From Maridesulfovibrio salexigens DSM 2638 (lineage in GTDB: Bacteria > Desulfobacterota > Desulfovibrionia > Desulfovibrionales > Desulfovibrionaceae), in contig NC_012881.1 in assembly GCF_000023445.1 (NCBI RefSeq), positions 2,175,501 to 2,239,500 on the forward strand: a stretch of DNA of 64,000 nt, given 5' to 3'. Shown here piece after piece: positions 8,621-17,236 of this stretch. Position numbers and translations under genes: made by a program. The notes beneath the pieces were generated by a model. It was not told the DNA's origin. It saw only the letters and a list, made by a program, of their open reading frames with translations, and searched no databases. Each line of letters opens with the position of its first letter. The stretch's first letter is position 1.

Positions 8621-9115
8621 ATGAATAGTGATAAATTGATCATCAATCTGCCGGATGTGGAGGCGACCTTAAAACTCGGCTCCACTCTGGCTTCTTTTTT
8701 TCTGGAAACTAAAAAACTGGTCCCTATCTTCCTTAACGGTGACCTTGGAGCGGGAAAAACAACTTTTGTTCGCGCGCTTGTAGAATCTTTTCCCGGTGCG
8801 CAAAACGCAGAAGTAAGTAGTCCCAGTTTCAATATTCTTAATATTTACCCCACAAAACCTCAGGTTGCGCATTTTGACCTGTATAGATTGGAAGGTCAGA
8901 CACCTGATGATGATTTCTTTGATTTATTAAGTGATAAAAAAACTTTGACAGTTGTAGAGTGGATTCAGTATCTGAATATTGAATTCTGGCCTGAAAGCGC
9001 ACTGCTCTTCACTTGGACCCCTGCCGCATCCGGCAGAACAATAGAATTGACCCTGCATGGTTCAGCGACCTCCCTCTATGAAGAGCTTGCCTCATTTCTC
9101 AAGTCATTCCAATAA
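8621..9115 (+). CDS. tsaE: tRNA threonylcarbamoyladenosine biosynthesis ATPase TsaE
   Basis: TsaE is the ATPase that works with TsaB and TsaD to make t6A37 in ANN-decoding tRNAs. The P-loop reads FLNGDLGAGKTTFVRAL near residues 38-54, followed by the SPSFNILNIYP switch and HFDLYRL. The DDDFFDLL and VVEWIQYL segments match the family's acidic and EW motifs. At 164 residues it is normal length. It sits 2 bases after the CBS gene without a strong ribosome site, so coupled translation is likely. tsaB and tsaD are not in this window. Confidence 0.93.
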   Translation: MNSDKLIINLPDVEATLKLGSTLASFFLETKKLVPIFLNGDLGAGKTTFVRALVESFPGAQNAEVSSPSFNILNIYPTKPQVAHFDLYRLEGQTPDDDFFDLLSDKKTLTVVEWIQYLNIEFWPESALLFTWTPAASGRTIELTLHGSATSLYEELASFLKSFQ

Positions 9116-9153
9116 TATCCGTTGAACTCATGTGGTAAGGAGATAATGTTCAG

Positions 9154-10392
9154 ATGAACATCGTAGTACAGAAATTCGGTGGAACCTCGGTCAGGAACCT
9201 CGAATGCATGAAGCAAGTACTGGAAAAAGTTATGGTGCCTTACGAAAAAGGCAACAAAGTTATCGTAGTCCTCTCCGCAATGGCCGGTGAAACAAACCGG
9301 TTGATTGATCTGGCCTATGAATGGTCCGACACCCCGGATCTGGCTGAAATGGACTCCCTGGTATCTACCGGCGAACAAGTTTCCGTAGCCCTGTTTTCCA
9401 TGCTTCTTAAAGATCGCGGAATCAAAGCCCGCTCTCTGCTGGGCTTTCAGGTTCCTATTAAAACAGACTCTGCTTATTCCCGCGCACGTATCCTTGATAT
9501 TGATCGCGATAAAATCGAAGAAATGCTGCAGGAAAATGATATACTGGTCATGGCCGGTTTTCAGGGCTGTGACGAAGGTAGACGAATTACCACCCTTGGC
9601 CGCGGCGGCTCCGACACATCCGCAGTAGCTATGGCAGCAGCTATTGAAGCTGATGTCTGTGAAATTTTTACTGATGTTCCGGGCGTATTCACTACCGACC
9701 CCAACATCTGTTCCATGGCCCGCAAGCTGGACCACGTGTCCTATGATGAGATGCTTGAAATGGCCAGTATGGGCGCAAAAGTACTACAGATTCGTTCAGT
9801 TGAATTTGCTAAAAAATATAATGTTAAAGTTCATGTCCGCTCTACTTTCAGCGATGAGATCGGAACATACGTCACTCAGGAGGATAAAAATATGGAATCA
9901 GTACTTGTTTCCGGAATTGCATATGACAAGGATCAGGCCCGCGTAACTCTATCCAAAGTGAAGGATGAACCGGGTGTATCCGCAGCGCTATTCACTCCTC
10001 TTGCAGAAGCAGGTATTCTGGTTGATATGATCGTCCAGAACCCCAGCCGTGACGGTCGCACTGACATGACCTTCACCATTCCCAGAGGCGATCTGAAAAA
10101 GACCCTCGAAATTATTGATGAGATTAAAGAACCTATGGGAGCTCAGGACGTTCTGTACGATCAGCATGTTTGTAAGGTTTCCGTTATCGGTGTTGGAATG
10201 CGTAACCATTCCGGTGTTGCATCCAAGGCATTTCAAGCACTGCGTGACGAGAACATCAACATCCTGATGATCAGCACATCCGAAATTAAAATTACCTGCC
10301 TAATTGAAGAAAAATACACTGAACTGGCCATAAGAACGCTCCACAACACGTTCGGGCTCGATAAATCGGGGTCCGATGAAAACTCACTTTAG
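9154..10392 (+). CDS. lysC: Aspartate kinase
   Basis: The enzyme phosphorylates aspartate, the first step to lysine, threonine, methionine and diaminopimelate. The 412 residues comprise an amino-acid kinase domain (KFGGTSVRNLE at the N-terminus; TLGRGGSDTSAVA near 150; DVPGVFTTDP near 172) and two C-terminal ACT domains (about 270-400) expected to bind lysine and/or threonine as feedback inhibitors. A stand-alone kinase of this size is the monofunctional type, without homoserine dehydrogenase. AAGGAG precedes the ATG. cimA begins 3 bases after the stop, joining aspartate-family and citramalate pathways in one transcript. Confidence 0.96.
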   Translation: MNIVVQKFGGTSVRNLECMKQVLEKVMVPYEKGNKVIVVLSAMAGETNRLIDLAYEWSDTPDLAEMDSLVSTGEQVSVALFSMLLKDRGIKARSLLGFQVPIKTDSAYSRARILDIDRDKIEEMLQENDILVMAGFQGCDEGRRITTLGRGGSDTSAVAMAAAIEADVCEIFTDVPGVFTTDPNICSMARKLDHVSYDEMLEMASMGAKVLQIRSVEFAKKYNVKVHVRSTFSDEIGTYVTQEDKNMESVLVSGIAYDKDQARVTLSKVKDEPGVSAALFTPLAEAGILVDMIVQNPSRDGRTDMTFTIPRGDLKKTLEIIDEIKEPMGAQDVLYDQHVCKVSVIGVGMRNHSGVASKAFQALRDENINILMISTSEIKITCLIEEKYTELAIRTLHNTFGLDKSGSDENSL

Positions 10393-10395
10393 CAA

Positions 10396-11997
10396 ATGAA
10401 ACAAATAAAAATATACGACACCACCCTGCGTGACGGCACACAATCCGAAGAAATAAACTTAAGCGTACAAGATAAAGTGCGCATCACCCGCAAGCTGGAC
10501 GACCTCGGCGTACATTACGTCGAGGGCGGCTGGCCCGGGTCGAATGCCACGGACAAGGAATTCTTTCAGGAAATCCAGAACTACGCTCTTAAAAACTGCA
10601 AAGTATCAGCCTTCGGTTCAACTCACATGAACCGCCTTACTCCCGAAAACGATCCCAACCTGAACTCCCTGATTGAATCTGGAGCCAAGGCTATGTCCAT
10701 TTTCGGAAAGACTTGGGATTTCCACGCCACCAGTGCTCTAAATGTCACCCTTGAAAGAAATATTGAACTGATCAGAAATAGTATCGGCTACCTGCGTCCA
10801 CATGTGGAAGAACTGTTCTTTGATGCAGAGCACTTCTTTGACGGCTTCAAGGCCAATCCTGAATTTACTATCAATTGTCTTAAGGCTGCCTATGAAGCCG
10901 GAGCCGATGTCCTTGTCCTTTGTGACACAAACGGCGGTTCTATGCCCGAAGAGGTGGTAGAAGCCTGCAAAGCCGTGTTGGAAAAAATTCCCGGTTGTAA
11001 CATCGGAATCCATGCCCATAACGACTGCGACCTTGCAGTAGCTAACTCGCTTGCTGCAGTGCAAAGCGGTGCTGTACAGATTCAGGGAACCATGAATGGA
11101 TATGGCGAGCGTTGCGGTAATGCCAACCTCTGCTCCATCATTCCTAACCTTGAACTCAAGCTCGGCTATGAGACCATTGGGCAGGATAAGCTGACCAAAC
11201 TCAAGGAAACTTCCACCTATATCACTGAAATCGCCAACCTGCGCCCCTTCCTGCGCCAGCCCTTTGTTGGGCAGGCTGCATTTGCACATAAGGGAGGCAT
11301 TCATGTCAGTGCTGTACTCAAGGATTCCACCAGCTACGAACATATTGATCCCCTGCTGGTCGGTAATGACCGCCGCGTGCTGCTTTCCGACCTTTCCGGT
11401 AAAAGCAACGTACTCTACAAGGCCAAGCAGTACGGCTATGATCTCGATAAAAACGATCCTGCGGTTCAGACCATTTTAGCCGACATCAAGGAACGTGAAA
11501 CCATCGGATTTGAATATTCAGCAGCCGAAGCTTCATTTGAACTGCTCTTTTTTAAAGCCATGGGCTGGTCTAAACGCTACTTTGAGTTCATCAACTTCTT
11601 TGTGGTGGATGCCAAGCGTAAAAACGATTCAGAACCCTTTTCCGAGGCAACTGTCATCGTTAAAGTTCATGGGCAGGAAAACCATACCGCAGCTTCAGGC
11701 GACGGTCCGGTTAACGCTCTCGACAAAGCGTTGCGCAAAGCACTTGAGCCCTTCTACCCGTCTTTAAAAGAAGTTCGTTTACAGGACTTTAAGGTAAGAG
11801 TATTGTCCGGAGCTGTACGTCAGGCAGCGGGAACGAGTTCCAACGTCCGTCTGCTTATTGAATCCACTGACGGCAAAAGCCAGTGGACCACCATGGGCGT
11901 CAGCCACAACATCATTGAAGCGAGCTGGCAGGCCCTTGTGGACTCCATCAACTACAAGCTCTTCAAGGATGATCCTCAAAAATGGCCATCGAGATAA
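10396..11997 (+). CDS. cimA: (R)-citramalate synthase, CimA type
   Basis: The enzyme condenses pyruvate and acetyl-CoA to citramalate, giving 2-oxobutyrate for isoleucine without threonine deaminase. At 533 residues it has the HMGL-like TIM barrel (IYDTTLRDGTQSEEINLS at the start; GIHAHNDCDLAVANSLAA near 208; GYGERCGNANL near 236) and a C-terminal LeuA regulatory dimer domain (about 400-525, with RQAAGTSSNVRLLIES). The sequence GTQSEE and HVEELFFDAEHFFDGF are typical of the CimA subgroup rather than LeuA; that assignment is by pattern and less sure than the superfamily. It overlaps the next gene by 16 bases. lysC upstream and thrC at 43.6 kb belong to the competing threonine route. Confidence 0.9.
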   Translation: MKQIKIYDTTLRDGTQSEEINLSVQDKVRITRKLDDLGVHYVEGGWPGSNATDKEFFQEIQNYALKNCKVSAFGSTHMNRLTPENDPNLNSLIESGAKAMSIFGKTWDFHATSALNVTLERNIELIRNSIGYLRPHVEELFFDAEHFFDGFKANPEFTINCLKAAYEAGADVLVLCDTNGGSMPEEVVEACKAVLEKIPGCNIGIHAHNDCDLAVANSLAAVQSGAVQIQGTMNGYGERCGNANLCSIIPNLELKLGYETIGQDKLTKLKETSTYITEIANLRPFLRQPFVGQAAFAHKGGIHVSAVLKDSTSYEHIDPLLVGNDRRVLLSDLSGKSNVLYKAKQYGYDLDKNDPAVQTILADIKERETIGFEYSAAEASFELLFFKAMGWSKRYFEFINFFVVDAKRKNDSEPFSEATVIVKVHGQENHTAASGDGPVNALDKALRKALEPFYPSLKEVRLQDFKVRVLSGAVRQAAGTSSNVRLLIESTDGKSQWTTMGVSHNIIEASWQALVDSINYKLFKDDPQKWPSR

Positions 11998-12821
11998 CAG
12001 GACAATACACCGAACCGTGCAAAATCTCCGTTCTTTGTGACAATGAATCCCTGAACTCAAGTCTTGGCAAGGAATGGGGGCTTTCTATGGCCCTTGAACT
12101 TCCGGGGAATGATCTCTGGCTCTGGGATTGCAGTGCAAGCGACCTTTTCCTGAAAAATGCCGATGTCATGAATATTGATGTCAGCAAGGCAAAAGGACTG
12201 GCGCTCAGTCATGGTCACTGGGATCACACCGGTGGCATGGATGCTCTCATGGAGGCTGATTTCATGGGTCCTGTTTATGCTCATCCCGATTTTGCAAACA
12301 AACGCTATTCAAAAGAAGATGACGGTTCTGCCAAGGACGCATCCTTTCAATGCGAATATCCGGGAACAATCATCGTCCGTGATGATGTTAAACTGGAAGA
12401 CGGGCTTTTCATGATCACCGAAATCCCGCGTCGCGAAGGATTGTTTGAAGCGACCAAGGATTTATTCATTGATCAGCAAATGACTGAAGTCGATCACGTC
12501 CGTGATGACGCTTTTATGCTGCTCATGAGCAAATCCGGTCCGGTCGTAGTCCTCGGTTGCTGTCACAGCGGTCTGGCAAATTCGCTTTACCATATGCGTG
12601 ATCTAACCGGAATTGATTCCGTACACGCAATCATCGGCGGCCTGCACCTGTATTCTGCTGACAAGGCAGAATACGAAAAGACTGCTAAAGTCATTGAAGA
12701 GTTCAACCCTAAAATGATCTCTCCCGGTCATTGCACCGGAAAAGACGGTTTCGAATTCCTGAAAAAAAGGCTTTCCTGCGAAGTCGTCCCTATGGGATCA
12801 GGTTCGGTTTATGAGTTCTAG
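11982..12821 (+). CDS. Metallo-beta-lactamase-fold hydrolase (COG1237-like)
   Basis: A 279-residue MBL-fold protein with the metal motif LSHGHWDHTGGMDAL near residues 70-84, a later histidine in VLGCCHSGLAN near 188 and SPGHCTG near 247. The W between the metal-binding residues and the CCHSG motif resemble proteins annotated as 7,8-dihydropterin-6-methyl-4-(beta-D-ribofuranosyl)aminobenzene-5'-phosphate synthase. In bacteria that name is often applied loosely, and I would not assert the reaction. It starts inside cimA (16-base overlap), so it is translationally coupled to amino acid synthesis. A terminator follows. Confidence 0.85.
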   Translation: MAIEITGQYTEPCKISVLCDNESLNSSLGKEWGLSMALELPGNDLWLWDCSASDLFLKNADVMNIDVSKAKGLALSHGHWDHTGGMDALMEADFMGPVYAHPDFANKRYSKEDDGSAKDASFQCEYPGTIIVRDDVKLEDGLFMITEIPRREGLFEATKDLFIDQQMTEVDHVRDDAFMLLMSKSGPVVVLGCCHSGLANSLYHMRDLTGIDSVHAIIGGLHLYSADKAEYEKTAKVIEEFNPKMISPGHCTGKDGFEFLKKRLSCEVVPMGSGSVYEF

Positions 12822-12845
12822 TATTGGCTAAATTAATACATAAAT

Positions 12846-12882
12846 AAAGGTCCGTTAAGTTAAGCTCAACGGACCTTTTTTT
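12846..12882. terminator. Bidirectional terminator
   Basis: AAAGGTCCGTT pairs with AACGGACCTTT, followed by T7 on the plus strand; the minus side continues ATTTATG. It ends the pdxJ-to-MBL run and may also serve the convergent GH57 gene. Confidence 0.85.
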
Positions 12883-12901
12883 GTGCTTTTATCAAAGTAA
12901 A

Positions 12902-15133
12902 TTATAAGTCAAATCCAATCATCTTTGCCAGCTCAGGATCATTCTCCCCGATCAAAACTTTATCCCAGTAACAATTCTGAAGTCTCCAGAGATCGATCGG
13001 CAATTCAATCTTGCGAGCCCGTTCCACAACTCCACGGATACTATCCCAAAATGTAAGGTCATTGTGCAGCATTGTGCATAACTGCTTAGACAACTGCTCA
13101 ATAAAATAATCAAGGTCAGGATGGTCACGGCCTACTTCTCGCATAAAAGTCAGAGAATCTTCACCGACATTATCACCGGAAAAGATATAGTTCCAAGCCA
13201 GCCCTGCCCATAATTTACGCCATTGTGGTGCCCATGTCTGAGAAGTCTGATAATCCTCAAAGTCATTAAACAAAACAGGCCCACAACCTGTGCTTAAAAT
13301 CTGGGCCTCCCATGATTTATGAGCAAACCTATGAACCCATGTTAGAGACAGGGACTGCTTTTTCTTCCATGAAATCTCGGTAAGGGGATAATGTTCAATC
13401 TGTCCGGCGGGCAGTGAAATTTCAACTGATCCGGTAAGAACCCGCTCCCCTTTTTCCCATTTCCAACTATATTCTTTAACTTCCGACTCAAGCTGCCAGC
13501 GTATTTGAGCTTCACCACGAGCCATAACAAGGGAAGAATCGTTTACCTTAATAAAAACAGAAACACCGGGCCATTCAATGCGCCCTTCTTCGCCGGGTAA
13601 GGGAAAAACTCCCTCCACATACAATCGGGCTAATGCCTGCCCTATCAAGCTACCCGGAGTTTCACTCTGAGGCTTAATCTTGCTGCTCCAAAGATCAATG
13701 GTTGAGCCGTAACGCTCTTCATTGGACCTTGCTTCCCCGGCTATGGAAAGAAACTTCTCTTCCAATCCGATCAAGCCGGTTTCCTGCGCAATCTCAATTG
13801 CCCGTAAAGCGAAACTCATATTATTCACAGGCTCCAAACGAGCCAGATCATCAAAGAACCAGCCGCAGCTGGCAAAAGACGAAAGAGCCCATTTCTGCAT
13901 GGAAAGGAGTTTCCAGCCCATGTCGGCCTCGGCGCTGCCCTCAGAAACCTTAAAGTTCTTCTTGAAGAATTCTTCTTGCGTAACAATGCCGCTCAGAACA
14001 GTTCCGTATTCAACTAAAGCCTTGCGGGAATCCTTGAATATCTTACCTCCATGATTGAAATAATGAGCATTCATCAACGTTTTGATTGCGTCCAGCCCTT
14101 CCCGGAGAGGCTTTCTCCACTGCTGATTCCAGTCAGGATGCCCACCGGTACAACAGCCACAATCATTGCGCCAACGCTCGACACCATGATAACAACTCCA
14201 TGAAGAATCCTCCCGAATCTTTACCTTACGGGTCGGAGGATGCTTTTCAAGATAAGCCCCGTAGTTGAGCAAAGATATCTCATCCCGATTCTCTATAGCC
14301 TGCGCCAGTACATAAGCCAGTGCCATCTCACCGAATTCCACATGGTGTCCATATGTCTCACCATCTGTTCCGATGGAAAGAAGCCCTTCTGCGGCCGCAC
14401 CTGAAAGCTTATTCCAGAATTCATCACCATTTTTAAGCAGCCCTTCAAAAGCAATGGCCTGAGAAAGTCCACCATCGTAAAAGAAAACGGAAATAGTCTT
14501 ACCCGAAGGCAGCTCAACAAGGTATGGCTCTTTGATGTTGATAGAATACTCATCGACTTCCCGCCAATCATCAGTTCCCAATTCAGCAATTGCTTCCGCT
14601 TGCCGGGGAGCCAGCAAAGTAAAAGCGATGCCGTGCTCGGCAAGGGTTTCAAGTGTATCTGTGTCGCAGGCGGTTTCAGACAACCACATACCCTCCGGCC
14701 TGCGTTTAAACCGGGATTCAAAGTCTGCAATAGCCCAGGCGACTTCAGCATCACGGTCCATTTCTGAGGCAAGAGGCATGATTACATGGTGGTAAATCTG
14801 AGCAATAGCATTACCGTGCCCCCAGCGTTTAAGACTTAAGGCATCACCCTCAAGAATTTTTGCATAAAGAGCAGGTTCGGAACGTTCAATCCAGCGGAAA
14901 AGTGTCGGCCCCACATTAAAGCTCATCCACTCATAACAATTCAGGATATCGAAGATACCGTTGCTTCCCATCCGTCTGGCCCAAGCTAAAGGTCCATAGC
15001 TTTCGCGGCAGATACGCTCATTCCAATGCCGGAACGGAGCCGCACTTCCTTCAGGGAAAATCATATCCAGCCACGGATCTTCACGCGGCGGTTGATAAAA
15101 ATGTCCATGTATGCACAAAAATTTACCAGACAT
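12902..15133 (-). CDS. Glycoside hydrolase family 57 protein with DUF3536
   Basis: The 743-residue protein begins with a GH57 fold (LCIHGHFYQPPREDPW, residues 5-20; FNVGPTLFRWIE; WLSETACDTDTLETLAEHG near 166) and continues into the DUF3536 region (about 290-740). GH57 enzymes are retaining alpha-amylase, glucanotransferase or branching enzymes acting on alpha-glucans such as glycogen. The DUF3536 group is largely uncharacterised, so the substrate is unknown. A FFYDGGLSQAIAFEG segment and a cluster CCTGGHPDWNQQWRKPL look like conserved features of the group. There is no signal peptide, so it should be cytoplasmic. GAGG lies 7 bases before the ATG. No glycogen genes adjoin it. Confidence 0.88.
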   Translation of the reverse strand: MSGKFLCIHGHFYQPPREDPWLDMIFPEGSAAPFRHWNERICRESYGPLAWARRMGSNGIFDILNCYEWMSFNVGPTLFRWIERSEPALYAKILEGDALSLKRWGHGNAIAQIYHHVIMPLASEMDRDAEVAWAIADFESRFKRRPEGMWLSETACDTDTLETLAEHGIAFTLLAPRQAEAIAELGTDDWREVDEYSINIKEPYLVELPSGKTISVFFYDGGLSQAIAFEGLLKNGDEFWNKLSGAAAEGLLSIGTDGETYGHHVEFGEMALAYVLAQAIENRDEISLLNYGAYLEKHPPTRKVKIREDSSWSCYHGVERWRNDCGCCTGGHPDWNQQWRKPLREGLDAIKTLMNAHYFNHGGKIFKDSRKALVEYGTVLSGIVTQEEFFKKNFKVSEGSAEADMGWKLLSMQKWALSSFASCGWFFDDLARLEPVNNMSFALRAIEIAQETGLIGLEEKFLSIAGEARSNEERYGSTIDLWSSKIKPQSETPGSLIGQALARLYVEGVFPLPGEEGRIEWPGVSVFIKVNDSSLVMARGEAQIRWQLESEVKEYSWKWEKGERVLTGSVEISLPAGQIEHYPLTEISWKKKQSLSLTWVHRFAHKSWEAQILSTGCGPVLFNDFEDYQTSQTWAPQWRKLWAGLAWNYIFSGDNVGEDSLTFMREVGRDHPDLDYFIEQLSKQLCTMLHNDLTFWDSIRGVVERARKIELPIDLWRLQNCYWDKVLIGENDPELAKMIGFDL

Positions 15134-15233
15134 ATATATACCTCACGGTTTAAGTTCAGCTTTGTGGATAGTAACTCAACGACGCTATTAAATCCAACAT
15201 AAAGACAATTGTAGCCACATTTTAACAGTCGCA

Positions 15234-15268
15234 ATAAAAAAAGGGCAATGAGTAAACTCACTGCCCTG
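15234..15268 (-). terminator. Terminator of the 181-residue gene
   Basis: On the minus strand GGGCAGTGAG pairs with CTCATTGCCC, followed by T7. It lies just downstream of the gene at 15290-15835. Confidence 0.8.
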
Positions 15269-15289
15269 AAACTTTAAACTCACTATAAG

Positions 15290-15835
15290 TTATTTAACAT
15301 AACCGGCCTGCTTAAGCATACGTGAAGCCCGGTCCGTTAGCACAAAACCGCTTTCGTATAATATTGCAGGCCCCTTAAGGGATATTTTATTGATATACCC
15401 AACATCAAGCAGAACATTGAGAATATCTGCAGTAAAGGCTTCCTGCATAATGCTCTTGGGAGCTATGCCCCGAAAAAGAGAAATTCTCGATAGATGAAAG
15501 ATATCAATCAATGCACGAACATGCACTTTATCTAGTATTTCATTGATTTCAATATCTATACCGCAAAATGTTTCCCAGTCCTTATCTTTTACATCCTCAC
15601 CAAATCTATTCAATTCTTTTTCGGCCTTGCGTGAAACCCTGTATCCCTCAAGGTTGTTACCGCAGGATGTGCAGATACTACCCTCGTCTATCAATCCGGA
15701 TTTCAAAAGTTCACTGATAAGCTCCGGATCGTACAAATATGTTTCCCGCTTGGGTAATAGACCGTGATATCTATCAATCTTAGAGTAGCTTCGAATATGC
15801 TTCAAGAGCAGCATATGCCGTTCATTAAGAACCAT
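15290..15835 (-). CDS. Uncharacterised protein, winged-helix-like (181 aa)
   Basis: Not recognised. The 181 residues are predicted helical and charged, with two segments resembling winged-helix repeats: residues 1-65 (LNERHMLLLKHI ... LLKSGLI ... YRVSRKAEKEL) and about 105-181 (ILNVLLDVGYINKIS ... GFVLTDRASRMLKQAGYV). The phrase 'V/LT-x-RASRML' recalls wing-to-helix turns of MarR-like folds. One CTSCG pair (about 55-59) could bind a metal only with a partner. No signal peptide. The start is uncertain because no clear ribosome site is visible and another ATG lies at codon 8. It stands alone with its own terminator. Confidence 0.65.
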   Translation of the reverse strand: MVLNERHMLLLKHIRSYSKIDRYHGLLPKRETYLYDPELISELLKSGLIDEGSICTSCGNNLEGYRVSRKAEKELNRFGEDVKDKDWETFCGIDIEINEILDKVHVRALIDIFHLSRISLFRGIAPKSIMQEAFTADILNVLLDVGYINKISLKGPAILYESGFVLTDRASRMLKQAGYVK

Positions 15836-15989
15836 AGGGCGACAATCTCCATTGTTTGCATGTATCTAATTTATACATCAGGCAAACACCCCATAAATTC
15901 AGATATTGATTTTATCCACCACTTTTCTGTTACAATTTAACACAACCATCAACTTAAATTCAGAACTGGGCTATGTAGATAAAAATAGA

Positions 15990-16020
15990 AACGGAATTGC
16001 TCAATACAGAGCAATTCCGC
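15990..16020 (-). terminator. Terminator of the zinc-ribbon gene
   Basis: CGGAATTGCTC (15992-16002) pairs with GAGCAATTCCG (16009-16019). On the minus strand the tail is TTTCTATTTTTATC. Confidence 0.65.
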
Positions 16021-16061
16021 TTCAAGGTGTATATTAAGGACTGGAAAATAAAGTGTTAATC

Positions 16062-16481
16062 TCAACTAAAAAGTCTAAGCAGTGGCTTTAACTCTTTTTT
16101 GGGTCTGCTTTTATGGATGAAATTGCCGGTAGGCATTTTGACGAAGAGGTTCTGGCAGGAATAACACTCCCAGTGCTTAGAACGTTCCTGAAGCCTGATC
16201 AGGACTCCATCGCGGTCATAGCAAACCTGGCAATAAGGACCAGTTTTTTCATTATCCTCATCAATCCAATATTTCTGTCCGTCAAACTCCATGCATTCCG
16301 CAAGGTCAAGAATTTCTGCAACCTCTTTGACCTGAGATCGCAACTCTTTATTTTCCTCATACATGTTAAGATAGTCTTCCTGAATGATCCTCAAAAGACT
16401 TTCCGCTTCACGGTCACGCCCTTCATTAAATAATTCAAGAACTTTCCTGAAGTTGGTTGCGTGGAGATTTTTTTTACTCAT
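16062..16481 (-). CDS. Uncharacterised coiled-coil / zinc-ribbon protein (139 aa)
   Basis: Family not recognised. Residues about 5-60 are helical with coiled-coil character (REAESLLRII, NKELRSQVKEVAEIL). Residues 68-113 form a four-cysteine zinc ribbon: YWIDEDNEKTGPYCQVCYD, then HWECYSCQNLF. This 'YW...GPYCxxC...WxCxxC' pattern occurs in several small bacterial proteins and as an accessory module in larger ones. The C-terminus is basic (KSRPKKELK). It could bind nucleic acid or a protein partner. There is no signal peptide. It is flanked by a terminator and lies divergent from the DUF493 gene. Confidence 0.72.
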   Translation of the reverse strand: MSKKNLHATNFRKVLELFNEGRDREAESLLRIIQEDYLNMYEENKELRSQVKEVAEILDLAECMEFDGQKYWIDEDNEKTGPYCQVCYDRDGVLIRLQERSKHWECYSCQNLFVKMPTGNFIHKSRPKKELKPLLRLFS

Positions 16482-16706
16482 TTTTCAGCCCTATCCTTAC
16501 AGTATAATTTTAGGAACACCTGCTAACTGTATCGACAATGCGGTAATTTCCTTTAGGGACAAGGGAAAAAACTTTTTTTCATACCATTGACAGCACCATA
16601 TCCGATCCATATATCAACATTGCCCGACAAGCGGTATAAACTTCATCCCGTTATCGGACATAGAGCATAAAAATAAAATATTTCATTTAAATATAAGGAG
16701 ATAAAC

Positions 16707-16967
16707 ATGGCGCATTCCATAGAGCAGTTTAAAGCTACCCTTGATGAGCATCATGAATGGCCCTGCGACTACACTTTTAAATTTATTGTTCCCAGCAAGT
16801 CTCTGGATGAACTTAAATCCATGATTGACGGTTTTCCCTACACTGAAAAAGATTCCAAAACCGGCAAATATACCAGCATAACCGTTGTCATCCATGCCAA
16901 TAGCTCTGATGTAATCCTGAATATCTACGAGAAAGCAGCAACCATTGAAGGACTCATTTCCCTTTAA
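16707..16967 (+). CDS. DUF493 (YbeD-like) protein
   Basis: An 86-residue protein with the DUF493 ferredoxin-like alpha-beta fold: WPCDYTFKFIVP (residues 18-29), the DSKTGKYTSITVVIHANSSD strand pair (48-67) and the ending IYEKAATIEGLISL. E. coli YbeD adjoins lipoate genes and is thought to be a small ligand-binding or regulatory protein. The function is unproven and no lipoate gene is present here. AAGGAG lies 7 bases before the ATG and a terminator follows. Confidence 0.88.
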   Translation: MAHSIEQFKATLDEHHEWPCDYTFKFIVPSKSLDELKSMIDGFPYTEKDSKTGKYTSITVVIHANSSDVILNIYEKAATIEGLISL

Positions 16968-17023
16968 TTAATAATGAAGCAACTCCGGGTTGACTTCCAT
17001 CACGCCTTGTTTAAAGATAACGC

Positions 17024-17051
17024 CGCTCATTTTTGAGCATTTTTTATTTTT
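17024..17051 (+). terminator. Weak terminator after the DUF493 gene
   Basis: GCTCA, TTTT and TGAGC form a short hairpin followed by ATTTTTTATTTTT. Few base pairs, but the U tract is long. Confidence 0.5.
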
Positions 17052-17236
17052 CAAGTTTACGCAAGAATGGCTGTTTTGCTTTTCCACAGCGTGCCGAATT
17101 TTGTTCATACCCTTATTAACAAGCCGATATATCAGCTTTTGTTTTGAACATAATCGCTATCGTTAATGTGAGTACTTAAAACGGCTTTTAATCAAATATC
17201 ATATCCTTAAGAGAGTTCCGGAGGACTTTTCCAGTC

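Noticed and set aside
15061-15261. 66-codon hydrophobic minus-strand open frame upstream of the GH57 gene
   Set aside because: Overlaps both the GH57 start and a terminator hairpin; AT-rich chance frame.
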